Of a DNA stretch of 64,000 bases, positions 8,354 through 17,849 are shown one piece after another; position 1 is the first letter of the stretch, and every line of letters begins with the position of its first letter. Where the stretch lies: the NCBI RefSeq assembly GCF_007096385.1, contig NZ_VJWL01000001.1, positions 310,001 to 374,000 on the forward strand. Reading direction: 5' to 3'. This DNA comes from Aliidiomarina halalkaliphila. GTDB taxonomy: Bacteria > Pseudomonadota > Gammaproteobacteria > Enterobacterales > Alteromonadaceae. The notes below the pieces were generated by a model that was not told where the DNA came from, did not search any database, and saw only the letters and a list, made by a program, of their open reading frames with translations. Both the position numbers and the translations under genes were made by a program.

Positions 8354-9181
8354 TTATTCTGTGGCGCCGCGCAGTAACTCGTTGATGCCTACTTTTGCGC
8401 GGGTTTTCGCATCTACCTTTTTCACGATCACAGCAGCATAGAGAGAATGGCTACCGTCTTTGGCAGGTAATGAGCCTGAAACGACAACAGAACCCGCAGG
8501 TACGCGACCATAATGAATTTCGCCCGTTTCGCGGTCGTAAATACGGGTGCTTTGACCAATGTATACGCCCATTGAGATCACAGACCCTTCTTCAACAATG
8601 ACCCCTTCGACGATTTCTGAACGGGCACCGATAAAACAGTTGTCTTCAATGATGGTAGGGTTTGCTTGCAAAGGTTCGAGTACACCGCCAATGCCGACCC
8701 CGCCACTAAGGTGCACGTTTTTACCGATTTGGGCACAGGATCCAACGGTCGCCCAGGTATCGACCATACTGCCGCTGTCCACGTACGCTCCGATATTTAC
8801 GTAGGACGGCATGACCACGACATTTTTGCCTACAAAAGCACCACGGCGCACCATCGCAGGAGGAACAATACGCACGCCATCGGCAATAAATTGCGCTTCG
8901 GTGTAGTCGGTATATTTGCTGGGGACTTTATCAAAGAATTTCGTTTCGGCGCCATCCATCATCACGTTGTCATTCAAGCGGAATGAGAGCAATACAGCCT
9001 TTTTGACCCATTCATTAACCACCCAAGCCCCGTCGATTTTTTCAGCCACCCGCAAGCTGCCGGCATCTAGCCCAGCAAGAACCTCAGCGACCGCGTTGCG
9101 AACGTTGTCTGGCGCTTGCTTGGGGCTGAAGTCATTACGGTTTTCAAAGGCGGTTTCGATGGTTTGTTGCAACGTGCTCAT
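8354..9181 (-). CDS. dapD: 2,3,4,5-Tetrahydropyridine-2,6-dicarboxylate N-succinyltransferase
   Basis: Succinylates tetrahydrodipicolinate in the succinylase branch of diaminopimelate/lysine synthesis, so it supplies both lysine and peptidoglycan. The protein is 275 aa from ATG 9181; a further ATG at 9199 is upstream of the AGGAG ribosome-binding site and unlikely to be used. The N-terminal helical domain ([11 protein letters not shown]...) precedes a left-handed beta-helix of hexapeptide repeats (about residues 105-230, e.g. [15 protein letters not shown]), then the C-terminal [15 protein letters not shown]. It is the last gene of a map-glnD-dapD run, 23 bases after glnD. It is functionally related to lysC 3 kb away. 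Confidence 0.97.
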   Translation of the reverse strand: MSTLQQTIETAFENRNDFSPKQAPDNVRNAVAEVLAGLDAGSLRVAEKIDGAWVVNEWVKKAVLLSFRLNDNVMMDGAETKFFDKVPSKYTDYTEAQFIADGVRIVPPAMVRRGAFVGKNVVVMPSYVNIGAYVDSGSMVDTWATVGSCAQIGKNVHLSGGVGIGGVLEPLQANPTIIEDNCFIGARSEIVEGVIVEEGSVISMGVYIGQSTRIYDRETGEIHYGRVPAGSVVVSGSLPAKDGSHSLYAAVIVKKVDAKTRAKVGINELLRGATE

Positions 9182-9204
9182 GGGCACTCCTTCTTTCAAT
9201 TCAG

Positions 9205-11808
9205 TTATTCAACATCTAGGGCGTCTATAATAGCTTTTTTCAGGGCGTCTCGCTCGCTTTCTGTCAGGGCTTCCTGTTGATTCGACGCAACGATAAACAA
9301 ATCCTCAGCTTGCTCGCCAACTGTGGTGATTTTTGCAGCCATCAGATTGATATCTAAGCGTTGTAGCACATGAGCGAGGCGGGCGATGAGCCCAGGACGA
9401 TCCAGCGCAATAAGCTCAAAGGTGGTCCGTCGTTGATTCTTTAGGTTAATAAACTTCACTTTGGTGGGTACTTGGAAATTCCGCATCCGACGTGACAAAG
9501 GGCGATATCCGCGCGGTACTTCTTTGCGCTTTCTGAGCACGTCGTGCAGGTGTTGATGCACTTCTTCAATGCGCTGCACGTCAGCAAGAGGGCGGCCGTC
9601 CCGCTGCAGCACGATAAAGGTATCCATCACATAGCCATCACGGGTATTCAGAATTTGCGCGTCGTGGATACTGAGTTGTTCGTTATCCAATACCGCAGCC
9701 ACTTTCGCAAATAAGTTACTTTCTTCTGTGTGATAGATAAACAGCTCAGTCGTACCGTTGTTGTTTTCGTCACCAATTAATACCAAAGGGAGCTGATGCT
9801 CCTGAACGTGCATGATATGTTGCGAATGCCAGGCAATTTGTTCTGGCGTATGGCGAAAGAAATAGTCGGCGGTAAAGCGGCCCCAAAGTTGGGTGATGTC
9901 ATCCACTTGGAAACCAGCACTCAGCAATAATCCCATGGCATTTTGGCGATTTTCAAGCATGCGCTCGCGCACATCGATGGTTTTGCGGTCGGCTTTTTCA
10001 AGCACATCTCGGGTGGCTCGATAAAGCTCTTCGAGTAGGGTCGCTTTCCAGTTATTCCAAAGGTTGGAGTTAGTGGCGCGAATATCCGCTACCGTTAAGC
10101 AATAGAGATAATCTAACCGAGTGCGGGTTTGGCAGGCATCGGCGAAGCGCGCGATCACATCGGGATCATAGATATCACGCTTTTGCGCGGTCACCGACAT
10201 TAATAAATGCTTTTCCACTAACCAGGCGATGAGATCAATCCCTTCTTTCGGTAATCCGTGCTGCTCGCCGAAGGCGCGCGCATCTACAGCACCTAGCTCT
10301 GAATGGTCGCCGCCGCGGCCCTTGGCTATATCGTGAAAAATACCTGCTAAAAACAACCATTCTGGATGTTTCATGTGCTCCACCAGTTCAACGCACAGGG
10401 GGAATCGTTCGGCAGTCTCTGGCAGCGTAAATCGGTATAGGTTACGCACCAGTCGATAGGTATGTTCGTCGACGGTGTAAGCATGAAATAGATCGAACTG
10501 CATTTGTCCAACAATATGGTCCCAAGCCGGTAGATATCGAGCCATCACGCCATAACGATGCATCAGCTCAAAAGCAAGCCCAAAACCACGCGGGTGTGTA
10601 ATCAGCGATAGAAATTTGGCGCGCGCTCCGGCATCTTCGCACAGAGGCTGGGTGATATCTCTGCGTGCATTGCGTAATAAGCGAATGGTGTGGGAGTGCA
10701 CGCTTTCAATCTGCGGATGCTCGGCCACATAACAGAAAAACTGCATAATTTGCTTGGGCGTACTGAAGGCTTGGTCATGCAGGGCCATGATTTGCACCCC
10801 AGAAAGCGCAAAATCTGCGTCTAATGGCTGTGGCTCAATGAGCTCCATCGGGCCTAGAATCGCTTGTTCGAAGAACTGCAGAAGCATGCGGTTGAGCTCA
10901 CCCACCCGCAACACCACTTTGAAGTAGTCCTTCATCATGCGTTCAACGGCGGCTTTGCCGTCTTGGCCATAGCCCAGTAGCTGCGCCACATCGGGCTGGT
11001 AATCGAAGAGCAGCCGGTCTTCGCACTTGCGTGCCACTAAGTGCAGGGCGAAACGCACGCGCCAAAGAAAGTGGGTGCATTCTTTCAGTTCAATAAACTC
11101 TTCGGCGGTGATGTAATTGAACTCAACCAAGCTCTCGTCGGTGCGGGTATTAAAATGCTGTTTGGCGATCCAACTGATGGTTTGAATATCCCGCAAACCC
11201 CCGGGAGAGGCTTTGATATTTGGTTCTAGGTTATAGGCGGTGCCGTGAAAGTGCTGGTGCCGCTCGATTTGCTCGTCTTTTTTGGCCTGATAAAAATCCC
11301 GGCTATTCCACGGAAACTGATGAAATACTTCTTGTTCCAGCTCGCTGGTTAAATCCGCATCGCCCACGAGTAGCCGACTTTCGATTAAACTGGTGGCCAC
11401 GGTAATTTCATTGGCGGCTTCATTGATACACTCTTCAATGGTGCGCACCGCATGACCCACTTGTAAACGAAGGTCCCAGAGTAGGGTGGTCAGCTGGCCA
11501 ATCATTTCAGCTATCTCGGGCTCGGGCGTTTCGGCGACCAAGAAGAGAAGATCGATATCTGAGTGCGGATGCAGGGCAGCGCGACCATAGCCGCCGACAG
11601 CAAGCAGGGCTATTTTTTGTTCGGGAAAGTCCAATTTGTTCCAGAGAGCACCCACAAGGGAATCCATAAAGTCGGCTCGGGCCGACACTAAGCTTTCAAT
11701 GTCGGCACTTACGAACTGTTCTGCAGACCAATCGTCGAATGCTTTCAGTTGCTGCCGCCAGGCAGCCATATCAGATAGACTGTCGGGCCAAGCAGCACGG
11801 TAACTCAT
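9205..11808 (-). CDS. glnD: Bifunctional [protein-PII] uridylyltransferase / uridylyl-removing enzyme GlnD
   Basis: The glutamine sensor that adds UMP to or removes it from PII proteins, setting nitrogen assimilation. At 867 aa it is full length (E. coli 890). Domains in order: nucleotidyltransferase with [19 protein letters not shown] at residues 72-90; a linker domain; an HD hydrolase domain with the [20 protein letters not shown] motif near residue 490; and two C-terminal ACT domains (about 690-770, 800-867), the second starting [18 protein letters not shown]. The start overlaps the map stop by four bases (ATGA), indicating coupling. No PII gene is present in the window. Confidence 0.97.
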   Translation of the reverse strand: MSYRAAWPDSLSDMAAWRQQLKAFDDWSAEQFVSADIESLVSARADFMDSLVGALWNKLDFPEQKIALLAVGGYGRAALHPHSDIDLLFLVAETPEPEIAEMIGQLTTLLWDLRLQVGHAVRTIEECINEAANEITVATSLIESRLLVGDADLTSELEQEVFHQFPWNSRDFYQAKKDEQIERHQHFHGTAYNLEPNIKASPGGLRDIQTISWIAKQHFNTRTDESLVEFNYITAEEFIELKECTHFLWRVRFALHLVARKCEDRLLFDYQPDVAQLLGYGQDGKAAVERMMKDYFKVVLRVGELNRMLLQFFEQAILGPMELIEPQPLDADFALSGVQIMALHDQAFSTPKQIMQFFCYVAEHPQIESVHSHTIRLLRNARRDITQPLCEDAGARAKFLSLITHPRGFGLAFELMHRYGVMARYLPAWDHIVGQMQFDLFHAYTVDEHTYRLVRNLYRFTLPETAERFPLCVELVEHMKHPEWLFLAGIFHDIAKGRGGDHSELGAVDARAFGEQHGLPKEGIDLIAWLVEKHLLMSVTAQKRDIYDPDVIARFADACQTRTRLDYLYCLTVADIRATNSNLWNNWKATLLEELYRATRDVLEKADRKTIDVRERMLENRQNAMGLLLSAGFQVDDITQLWGRFTADYFFRHTPEQIAWHSQHIMHVQEHQLPLVLIGDENNNGTTELFIYHTEESNLFAKVAAVLDNEQLSIHDAQILNTRDGYVMDTFIVLQRDGRPLADVQRIEEVHQHLHDVLRKRKEVPRGYRPLSRRMRNFQVPTKVKFINLKNQRRTTFELIALDRPGLIARLAHVLQRLDINLMAAKITTVGEQAEDLFIVASNQQEALTESERDALKKAIIDALDVE

Positions 11809-12590
11809 GAATGGGAAATCACCCGCGGTAAGGTTTCGTCGGAACGTAATGTGAGTACTTCTACGCCATCATCGGTGACTAACAGCGTGTGTTCCCATTG
11901 CGCACTGAGGCTGCGATCTTTGGTGAGCACTGTCCAGCCGTCGCCAAGAATCTTGGTATGACGCTTACCGGCGTTAATCATGGGCTCAATGGTTAAGCAC
12001 ATACCTGCTTGCAAGGTTTCACCGGTACCAGGCTTACCGTAATGCAGCACTTGTGGTTCTTCGTGAAATTCATTGCCAATACCGTGGCCACAAAATTCGC
12101 GCACTATCGAATAGCCAAAACTTTCGCCATATTTTTGAATTTCCGCACCAATGTCTCCCAAGCGCACGCCTGGTTTTACCATCTGAATGGCACGATAGAG
12201 CGCTTCTTGGGTTACTTTCACTAAGCGGTTAGCCAAAATAGATCCTTCCCCGACGATAAACATTTTGCTGGTATCACCGTGATAACCATCTTTGCGTACA
12301 GTGACATCGATATTGACGATATCCCCGTTTTTCAAGGGCTTATCGTTTGGAATGCCGTGACATACACAATGGTTCACTGAGGTACAGATAGACTTTGGAA
12401 AGCCGTGATAGTTGAGCGGAGCAGGGTAGGCGTCCTGCGCCACAATATAATCATGACAGATGGTATTGAGCTCGTCGGTGGTAATGCCCGCCTGCACGTG
12501 GGGCGTGATCATTTCCAACACGTCTGCGGCCATTTTTCCGGCGATACGCATTTTCTCAATTTCTTCAGGGGTTTTGATTTTCGCGGCCAT
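11805..12590 (-). CDS. map: Methionine aminopeptidase, type I
   Basis: Removes the initiator methionine from nascent proteins. The 261-aa product is the class Ia form without N-terminal extension. Metal ligands are all recognisable: the two Asp in VNIDVTV and GYHGDTSKMF, His in GHGIGNEFHEEP, Glu in TIEPM and Glu in WEHTLLVTDDG. ATG 12590 is preferred because an AGGAT ribosome-binding site precedes it and the protein then begins MAAKIKTPEEIEKM as in E. coli; ATG 12614 would add eight residues. It is divergent from rpsB, a very common arrangement in proteobacteria, and leads into glnD. Confidence 0.97.
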   Translation of the reverse strand: MAAKIKTPEEIEKMRIAGKMAADVLEMITPHVQAGITTDELNTICHDYIVAQDAYPAPLNYHGFPKSICTSVNHCVCHGIPNDKPLKNGDIVNIDVTVRKDGYHGDTSKMFIVGEGSILANRLVKVTQEALYRAIQMVKPGVRLGDIGAEIQKYGESFGYSIVREFCGHGIGNEFHEEPQVLHYGKPGTGETLQAGMCLTIEPMINAGKRHTKILGDGWTVLTKDRSLSAQWEHTLLVTDDGVEVLTLRSDETLPRVISHS

Positions 12591-12785
12591 GATTATCCTA
12601 CTGCTTTGGTTCATTTATCGAGCGTAGTGTATCAGAAACCAGTTTAATCGTGCAGGTCGTTAATAACTATTCATTTTTTTCTTGTTTCTCAGAGGAAATA
12701 AAGGGCCAAAGCGAGTCTGTAGGAAATTTGGCGCATGGGTCTGGCCCAACGGCGCTGTACGGGCGGCTTTTTCACGGCTTTATGC

Positions 12786-12815
12786 TTGCAGTGCGGGCCT
12801 GCTCTGTGGCATAAT
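12786..12815 (+). promoter_or_regulatory. rpsB promoter candidate with GC-rich discriminator
   Basis: TTGCAG (12786-12791), an 18-base spacer and CATAAT (12810-12815), followed by the GC-rich stretch TCGCGCCGC. GC-rich discriminators are typical of ppGpp/DksA-repressed translation genes; that this one responds to ppGpp is inference. The position fits the rpsB promoter of E. coli. The map/rpsB gap (12591-12970) otherwise holds only the rpsB leader RNA. Confidence 0.6.
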
Positions 12816-12880
12816 TCGCGCCGCTTGTTCTGGGTCTATTGAGGCTAGAAGCAAGTAACGAACGAAACTTAAATAACACA

Positions 12881-12963
12881 CACATATCGACACATGCGTG
12901 CGGGGTGCCTGCGAAAGCGGGTCGCAACATGGGATATGTGGAGGCCTAACCCCTTAAAAAGGA
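12881..12963 (+). ncRNA. rpsB leader RNA, probable S2 autoregulatory element
   Basis: The leader can fold as follows: CACATATC (12881-12888) with GATATGTG (12933-12940), enclosing a hairpin CCTGC/GCGGG (12908-12912/12917-12921) capped by a GAAA tetraloop. GGGGT (12902-12906) in the enclosed region can pair with ACCCC (12949-12953) downstream, forming a pseudoknot next to the AAGGA ribosome-binding site (12959-12963). In E. coli, ribosomal protein S2 represses rpsB-tsf translation through a conserved leader at this location. Homology is inferred from position and shape. Confidence 0.65.
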
Positions 12964-12970
12964 AACTATC

Positions 12971-13720
12971 ATGGCAAACGTGTCAATGCGTGACATGCTC
13001 AAAGCAGGTGTCCATTTCGGTCACCAAACTCGTTATTGGAATCCAAAAATGAAGCCTTTCATTTTTGGTGCTCGCAACAAAATCCATATCATCAACCTTG
13101 AAGAAACCGTGCCTATGTTTAACAAAGCACTGGATTTCTTACAGCACACTGCATCAAATGGCGGCAAGATTTTGTTTGTCGGCACCAAGCGTGCAGCGTC
13201 TGAGCAAGTTGATTTGGCTGCAAAAGCAAGCAACCAGTATTACGTAAATCACCGTTGGTTGGGTGGTATGCTGACAAACTGGAAAACAGTGCGTCAGTCA
13301 ATCAAGCGTTTGAAAGAGCTTGAGACCCAAAGCCAAGACGGCACTTTCGAAAAGCTCACCAAGAAAGAAGCGCTGATGCATTCGCGCGAAATGGAAAAGC
13401 TTGAGAAGAGCCTTGGTGGTATCAAGAACATGGGCGGTTTGCCAGACGCATTGTTTGTGATCGACGCGGATCACGAGCACATCGCGATCAAAGAAGCGAA
13501 CAATCTGGGTATCCCAGTAGTTGCCGTGGTTGATACGAACTCTTCACCGGATGGTGTTGACTACATCGTACCTGGTAACGACGACGCAATCCGTGCAATC
13601 CAGCTGTATCTCACTGCTGCTGCAACTGCGATTAACGAAGGCCGTCAAAAAGGTGGCGCTGAAATCAGCCCAGCTGATGACTTCGTTGAAGCTGCTGAAC
13701 AAGCAAGCGACGCCGAGTAA
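12971..13720 (+). CDS. rpsB: 30S ribosomal protein S2
   Basis: A structural protein of the small subunit that binds late in assembly and is needed for S1 docking. The 249-aa product matches the family throughout: [19 protein letters not shown] at the N-terminus, [23 protein letters not shown] near residue 95, and the signature [20 protein letters not shown]...[23 protein letters not shown]. The C-terminus is acidic, as usual. AAGGA lies seven bases before ATG. It is the first gene of the rpsB-tsf unit, with a terminator/attenuator in the gap before tsf. Confidence 0.99.
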   Translation: MANVSMRDMLKAGVHFGHQTRYWNPKMKPFIFGARNKIHIINLEETVPMFNKALDFLQHTASNGGKILFVGTKRAASEQVDLAAKASNQYYVNHRWLGGMLTNWKTVRQSIKRLKELETQSQDGTFEKLTKKEALMHSREMEKLEKSLGGIKNMGGLPDALFVIDADHEHIAIKEANNLGIPVVAVVDTNSSPDGVDYIVPGNDDAIRAIQLYLTAAATAINEGRQKGGAEISPADDFVEAAEQASDAE

Positions 13721-13725
13721 GATTG

Positions 13726-13752
13726 AAACGGCCTGAATACAGGCCGTTTTTT
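13726..13752 (+). terminator. Terminator or attenuator between rpsB and tsf
   Basis: AAACGGCCTG (13726-13735) pairs with CAGGCCGTTT (13740-13749) around a four-base AATA loop, followed by more T's. It lies six bases after the rpsB stop. A similar element in other bacteria lets partial read-through set the S2 to EF-Ts ratio; partial read-through here is inference, since tsf has no obvious promoter of its own in the remaining 66 bases. Confidence 0.8.
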
Positions 13753-13818
13753 CAAGTATTTCGCGGGGCTCGAATTGACTCGAGCCAGACATGAATCCTG
13801 AACACAGAGGATCGAATC

Positions 13819-14697
13819 ATGGCAATTACAGCCGCAATGGTTAAAGAACTGCGTGAGCGTACTGGCGCAGGCATGATGGATTGTAAGAAAGCACTCGAAG
13901 AAGCAAATGGCGACATCGAGTTGGCGATTGAGAACATGCGTAAAAGCGGACAAGCGAAGGCTGCTAAAAAAGCAGGCCGTATCGCTGCTGAAGGTGTGAT
14001 CTTAGTAAAAACTGCAGGTAACGTAGGTACCTTGGTTGAGTTGAATTGCGAAACTGATTTCGTAGCCCGTGACGCTAGCTTCTTAGCGATGGGTGAGCAA
14101 ATCGTCAATGCCGCATTTGCAAACAAAGAAACTGACGTTGAAAAGCTGAACAATACCCAAATCGATGGCGGAACGGTTGAAGAAGTACGTTCTACCTTGG
14201 TTGCCAAGATCGGTGAGAACATGGCAGTACGCCGTGTGATGACCATCGAGGGTGGTGACGTTGCTGCATCTTATGTGCACGGCGGCCGCATCGGTGTATT
14301 AGTGTTGCTTACTGGCGGCAATGAAGAGTTGGGTAAAGATATCGCGATGCACGTTGCAGCGAGCAACCCGCAATTCGTAAAACCTGAAGACGTTGCTGCT
14401 GATGTGATTGCAAAAGAGCGTGATATTCAAATCGATATCGCAATGCAATCAGGTAAGCCAAAAGAAATCGCTGAAAAAATGGTTGAAGGTCGGATGAAGA
14501 AATTCACTGGCGAAATCAGCCTGACGGGTCAGCCATTCGTGAAAGACCCATCAAAATCAGTAGGCGAGCTTTTGAAAGAAGCCGGTGCAGATGTGATTAC
14601 TTTCGTTCGCTTTGAAGTGGGTGAAGGTATCGAGAAGAAGTCTGAAGATTTCGCAGCGGAAGTTCAAGCTCAGGTTGCTGCGGCGAAGAAAGGTTAA
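13819..14697 (+). CDS. tsf: Translation elongation factor Ts
   Basis: The guanine-nucleotide exchange factor for EF-Tu. The 292-aa protein has the N-terminal UBA-like domain with the signature [19 protein letters not shown] (residues 9-27), the core exchange region [27 protein letters not shown], and the helical C-terminal module. The length is normal for proteobacteria (E. coli 283). An AGAGGA ribosome-binding site precedes ATG 13819. It follows rpsB after a terminator-like hairpin and is itself followed by a strong terminator, so rpsB-tsf is a self-contained unit. Confidence 0.99.
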   Translation: MAITAAMVKELRERTGAGMMDCKKALEEANGDIELAIENMRKSGQAKAAKKAGRIAAEGVILVKTAGNVGTLVELNCETDFVARDASFLAMGEQIVNAAFANKETDVEKLNNTQIDGGTVEEVRSTLVAKIGENMAVRRVMTIEGGDVAASYVHGGRIGVLVLLTGGNEELGKDIAMHVAASNPQFVKPEDVAADVIAKERDIQIDIAMQSGKPKEIAEKMVEGRMKKFTGEISLTGQPFVKDPSKSVGELLKEAGADVITFVRFEVGEGIEKKSEDFAAEVQAQVAAAKKG

Positions 14698-14743
14698 TTT
14701 TACTGTGGCCTTTACGCCTACAACGAGTACCACCTAAATCGAG

Positions 14744-14780
14744 ACCGCGCTTTGCTGGCACAGCAGGCGCGGTTTTTTTT
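14744..14780 (+). terminator. Rho-independent terminator after tsf
   Basis: ACCGCGC (14744-14750) and GCGCGGT (14767-14773) form the base of a hairpin whose top is TGCTG GCA CAGCA, followed by eight T's (14773-14780). This is a strong classical terminator closing rpsB-tsf just before pyrH, which starts 26 bases later. Confidence 0.92.
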
Positions 14781-14805
14781 GACCTGAAAACAGGAAGCCA
14801 GAGAA

Positions 14806-15549
14806 ATGAGTACAAATCCGAAACCCAGTTATCGACGCATTTTACTTAAGCTCAGCGGTGAAGCGCTCATGGGAGACGAGCCCTTTGGTATCGACGCCAA
14901 AGTACTAGACCGCATGGCACAGGAAATCAAAGAAATTCTAGAACTCGGCATTCAGGTTGGCATCGTGATTGGCGGCGGGAACCTGTTTCGTGGAGAAGGC
15001 TTGGCGAAAGCGGGTATGAATCGTGTTGTGGGCGACCACATGGGCATGCTAGCGACGGTGATGAATGGTCTTGCCATGCGCGATGCGCTGCATCGTACCT
15101 ATGTGAACGCACGCTTAATGTCGGCGATTGAACTCGCCGGTGTATGCGATAGTTACAACTGGGCGGAAGCCATAAGTTTACTGAAGTCGGGGCGCGTGGT
15201 GATTTTCTCTGCGGGCACAGGCAATCCATTCTTTACCACAGACTCTGCCGCATGCTTGCGCGGAATCGAGATTGAAGCCGATGTGGTGCTCAAAGCCACG
15301 AAGGTGGACGGCGTGTATAGTGCGGATCCCGTAAAAAATCCTGAAGCCACGAAATATGATCTACTAGATTACGATGATGTGCTAAAAAATGAATTAAAAG
15401 TCATGGATTTAGCTGCATTTACCTTGGCGCGTGACCATTCATTACCAATTCGGGTATTTAATATGAATAAGCCAGGTGCATTGAAAGCCGTGATTATGGG
15501 TGAAGATGAAGGTACACTTATCACCCACGTGAATAACACCACTGAATAA
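14806..15549 (+). CDS. pyrH: UMP kinase
   Basis: Phosphorylates UMP to UDP in pyrimidine nucleotide synthesis; the bacterial enzyme is hexameric and unrelated to eukaryotic UMP/CMP kinase. The 247-aa product belongs to the amino-acid-kinase family: [10 protein letters not shown] near residue 16, the glycine-rich IGGGNLFRG near 57, and [37 protein letters not shown], which includes the UMP and ATP sites. It follows the tsf terminator; no clear separate promoter is visible in the short gap, so some read-through from tsf is possible. frr follows after 20 bases. Confidence 0.99.
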   Translation: MSTNPKPSYRRILLKLSGEALMGDEPFGIDAKVLDRMAQEIKEILELGIQVGIVIGGGNLFRGEGLAKAGMNRVVGDHMGMLATVMNGLAMRDALHRTYVNARLMSAIELAGVCDSYNWAEAISLLKSGRVVIFSAGTGNPFFTTDSAACLRGIEIEADVVLKATKVDGVYSADPVKNPEATKYDLLDYDDVLKNELKVMDLAAFTLARDHSLPIRVFNMNKPGALKAVIMGEDEGTLITHVNNTTE

Positions 15550-15569
15550 TTAAGAAAGAGGAACTCACA

Positions 15570-16127
15570 GTGATCGACGAGATAATCGCTGATGCGAAAG
15601 ACCGCATGAAGAAGAGCATTGATGCGCTAGCCGCACAAATGTCAAAAATCCGCACGGGACGTGCGCACCCAAGCTTGCTGGATGGGGTGATGGTTCCTTA
15701 TTATGGTACAGATACGCCGTTAAAGCAGTTGGCGAACATTACCATTGAAGATTCGCGCACACTGAGTATCACCGTGTTTGATAAGAGTTCGTCAGGCGCT
15801 GTGGAAAAAGCAATCTTGACCTCAGACTTAGGATTGAACCCAGCCGCCGCTGGCAATGTGATTCGCGTACCATTACCTGCGCTGACTGAAGAACGTCGCA
15901 AAGATTTAGTGAAAGTTGTGCGCGCGGAAGCTGAGCAAGGCCGTGTGGCTGTACGCAATATTCGCCGTGATGCCAACAGTGATATTAAAGAGCTTCTGAA
16001 AGAGAAAGAGATTACTGAAGACGATGATCGTCGCGCACAAGATAGTATTCAGAAGTTAACGGATGAGGCTGTGAAAAAAATTGATGAGCTGCTTGCTTCT
16101 AAAGAAGCGGAATTGATGGAAGTTTAA
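15570..16127 (+). CDS. frr: Ribosome recycling factor
   Basis: Splits post-termination ribosomes together with EF-G. The 185-aa length is the bacterial standard. The protein shows the tRNA-like two-domain layout: the helical N-terminal part with [15 protein letters not shown], the beta domain ([26 protein letters not shown]), then the long helical hairpin [40 protein letters not shown]. The start is GTG 15570 with AAAGAGGA upstream. It is cotranscribed with pyrH and followed by a hairpin that overlaps the uppS promoter. Confidence 0.98.
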   Translation: MIDEIIADAKDRMKKSIDALAAQMSKIRTGRAHPSLLDGVMVPYYGTDTPLKQLANITIEDSRTLSITVFDKSSSGAVEKAILTSDLGLNPAAAGNVIRVPLPALTEERRKDLVKVVRAEAEQGRVAVRNIRRDANSDIKELLKEKEITEDDDRRAQDSIQKLTDEAVKKIDELLASKEAELMEV

Positions 16128-16147
16128 GCACTCATTAACGCGCCTCG

Positions 16148-16176
16148 TTGGAGGATAACGCCGTGTCGGGTATACT
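16148..16176 (+). promoter_or_regulatory. Strong sigma-70 promoter candidate for the uppS envelope operon
   Basis: TTGGAG (16148-16153), a 17-base spacer and TATACT (16171-16176). The expected start near 16183 leaves a leader of about 24 bases before the uppS ATG at 16207. The -10 box lies in the loop of the hairpin at 16157-16187. Confidence 0.7.
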
Positions 16177-16195
16177 TGCGCGGCGTTTATTTTTT
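16157..16195 (+). terminator. Terminator-like hairpin after frr, overlapping the uppS promoter
   Basis: AACGCCG (16157-16163) pairs with CGGCGTT (16181-16187) around a 17-base loop, followed by the T-rich tail TATTTTTT. The stem is short and the loop large, so termination of pyrH-frr may be partial. The promoter for uppS runs through it. Confidence 0.55.
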
Positions 16196-16206
16196 GTGGA
16201 TGTAGC

Positions 16207-16983
16207 ATGACAGGGATAGAGAAAGAACAGCTAGCGATTCGTCTTCCGCGGCACGTGGCTATTATCATGGATGGCAATGGCCGTTGGGCTGAAAAACAGG
16301 GGAAGCGACGAACGCATGGGCATCGAGCAGGCGCTGAAGCGGTTCGGCGCGCGATTACTTTTGCTCGACGAAATGGTATCGAAGCGCTTACTCTATTCGC
16401 CTTCAGCAGTGAGAACTGGAATCGCCCTGCTCAGGAAGTGAACGTACTGATGGAACTCTTTATGAGTGTCTTAAAACGAGAGATTCCTGAATTGGCTGCT
16501 AACGACATACGTTTGCGAATTATCGGAGATGTAAGTCGCTTTAATAAGCGGTTGCAAAAGCGTATTCGCGAAGCAGAAGAAGCGACGGCACATAACACCG
16601 CTCTGACACTTAACATTGCAGCAAATTATGGCGGGCGCTGGGATATTACTCAGGCGACCCAACAGCTTGCGACAAAGGTTGCCGAAGGGCAATTGATCGC
16701 AAGCGAAATAACCGAAACATTGATTTCGGAACATCTGAGTTTGGCCTCAGGCCCTGAGCCGGATTTACTGATTCGCACCGGGGGAGAAGTACGGATTAGT
16801 AACTTTTTGCTATGGCAATTGGCCTATGCGGAATTGTACTTCACCGATGTACTCTGGCCAGACTTTGATGAAATGACGTTTGCCGAAGCTATTGACTCTT
16901 ATGTGCGACGGGAACGTAGATTTGGCCTCACTAGCGCACAAATACAACAATTAGCTGGTGCAGGTGCTTTGCAAGAGGATTAA
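16207..16983 (+). CDS. uppS: Undecaprenyl diphosphate synthase (isoprenyl transferase)
   Basis: Condenses isopentenyl units in cis to make the C55 lipid carrier used for peptidoglycan and surface polysaccharides. At 258 aa it matches E. coli UppS (253). The catalytic Asp22 is in [24 protein letters not shown], and further signature regions are [14 protein letters not shown] and [28 protein letters not shown]. It opens a long operon through cdsA, dxr, rseP, bamA and the lipid A genes. The stop precedes the cdsA TTG start by two bases. Its isoprenoid precursors come from the MEP pathway, whose dxr is two genes on. Confidence 0.98.
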   Translation: MTGIEKEQLAIRLPRHVAIIMDGNGRWAEKQGKRRTHGHRAGAEAVRRAITFARRNGIEALTLFAFSSENWNRPAQEVNVLMELFMSVLKREIPELAANDIRLRIIGDVSRFNKRLQKRIREAEEATAHNTALTLNIAANYGGRWDITQATQQLATKVAEGQLIASEITETLISEHLSLASGPEPDLLIRTGGEVRISNFLLWQLAYAELYFTDVLWPDFDEMTFAEAIDSYVRRERRFGLTSAQIQQLAGAGALQED

Positions 16984-16985
16984 TT

Positions 16986-17849
16986 TTGCTTAAACAACGA
17001 ATTATCACCGCCATTGTTTTATTGCCTTTGGCTTTCGGGATTATCTTTGCCCTTCCGATAGAATGGTTTGCGCTGGCGGTTTTGCTCGTGTTGTTGCTTG
17101 CTGCTTGGGAATGGTCACCACTTATGAAAGTGTGCCACTTCTGGGGACGACTGGCTTACACAGCGCTTATTGGTATCGCGATTGCGGCGGTGTGGTGGCT
17201 GGTGGCCTTCGACGACCTATGGCACGGTGGCCGCCTTCACGCGGTGCTTTACTATGTGAGTTTGGTGGGTGGCTTATGGTGGCTTGCCGCCACGCTCCTT
17301 GTATTTAACTTCCCCCGCAGTCAACGGCTATGGATAAATAGCCGTATTTTCGTTGGCGTTTTTGGCTTTTTGATTCTCGTGCCTACATGGGCCGCAGCGT
17401 TATCCATCCGGTCGATGCATTACGATGCGAACCCGCTATTCGGTGCATGGACATTACTCTTCGTGCTGGGGCTGGTTTGGGCTGCCGATATTGGAGCGTA
17501 CTTTGCCGGTAAACGGTTTGGTAAACGCAAACTGATGCCCCATGTTAGTCCGGGTAAAACCCTCGAAGGATTATACGGTGGGGTTGCGTTAGCCTTGCTC
17601 GTTATGGCGATAGTTGCTTGGGCGTTGCCTGTTGAGCGTGAGTTACTCTTGGGTTATTTCGCCGTGGGCCTGATTACCGTATTGATTTCGGTATTCGGTG
17701 ATTTAAACGAAAGCATGTTTAAGCGGTGTGCTGGCGTAAAGGACAGTGGATCCATATTGCCTGGTCACGGCGGTATTTTGGATCGCATCGATTCCTTAAC
17801 CTCAGCCTTGCCTGTGTTCCTGATCGGCTATCTGTGGTTGGTAGTATAA
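16986..17849 (+). CDS. cdsA: Phosphatidate cytidylyltransferase (CDP-diglyceride synthase)
   Basis: Makes CDP-diacylglycerol, the precursor of all membrane phospholipids. The 287-aa integral membrane protein has about eight hydrophobic segments, the first directly at the N-terminus (MLKQRIITAIVLLPLAFGIIF). The cytoplasmic signature is intact: SPGKTLEGLYGG in the middle and KRCAGVKDSGSILPGHGGILDRIDSL near the C-terminus, holding the metal-binding Asp residues. The start is TTG 16986, two bases after uppS, chosen because the product then matches E. coli CdsA from its first residue. dxr starts directly at the stop. Confidence 0.97.
   Translation: MLKQRIITAIVLLPLAFGIIFALPIEWFALAVLLVLLLAAWEWSPLMKVCHFWGRLAYTALIGIAIAAVWWLVAFDDLWHGGRLHAVLYYVSLVGGLWWLAATLLVFNFPRSQRLWINSRIFVGVFGFLILVPTWAAALSIRSMHYDANPLFGAWTLLFVLGLVWAADIGAYFAGKRFGKRKLMPHVSPGKTLEGLYGGVALALLVMAIVAWALPVERELLLGYFAVGLITVLISVFGDLNESMFKRCAGVKDSGSILPGHGGILDRIDSLTSALPVFLIGYLWLVV

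Noticed and set aside
13752-14246. 164-codon minus-strand frame opposite tsf
   Set aside because: It is antisense to a highly conserved gene, has no family resemblance, and its Ser/Ala-rich content is what reversed tsf codons give.
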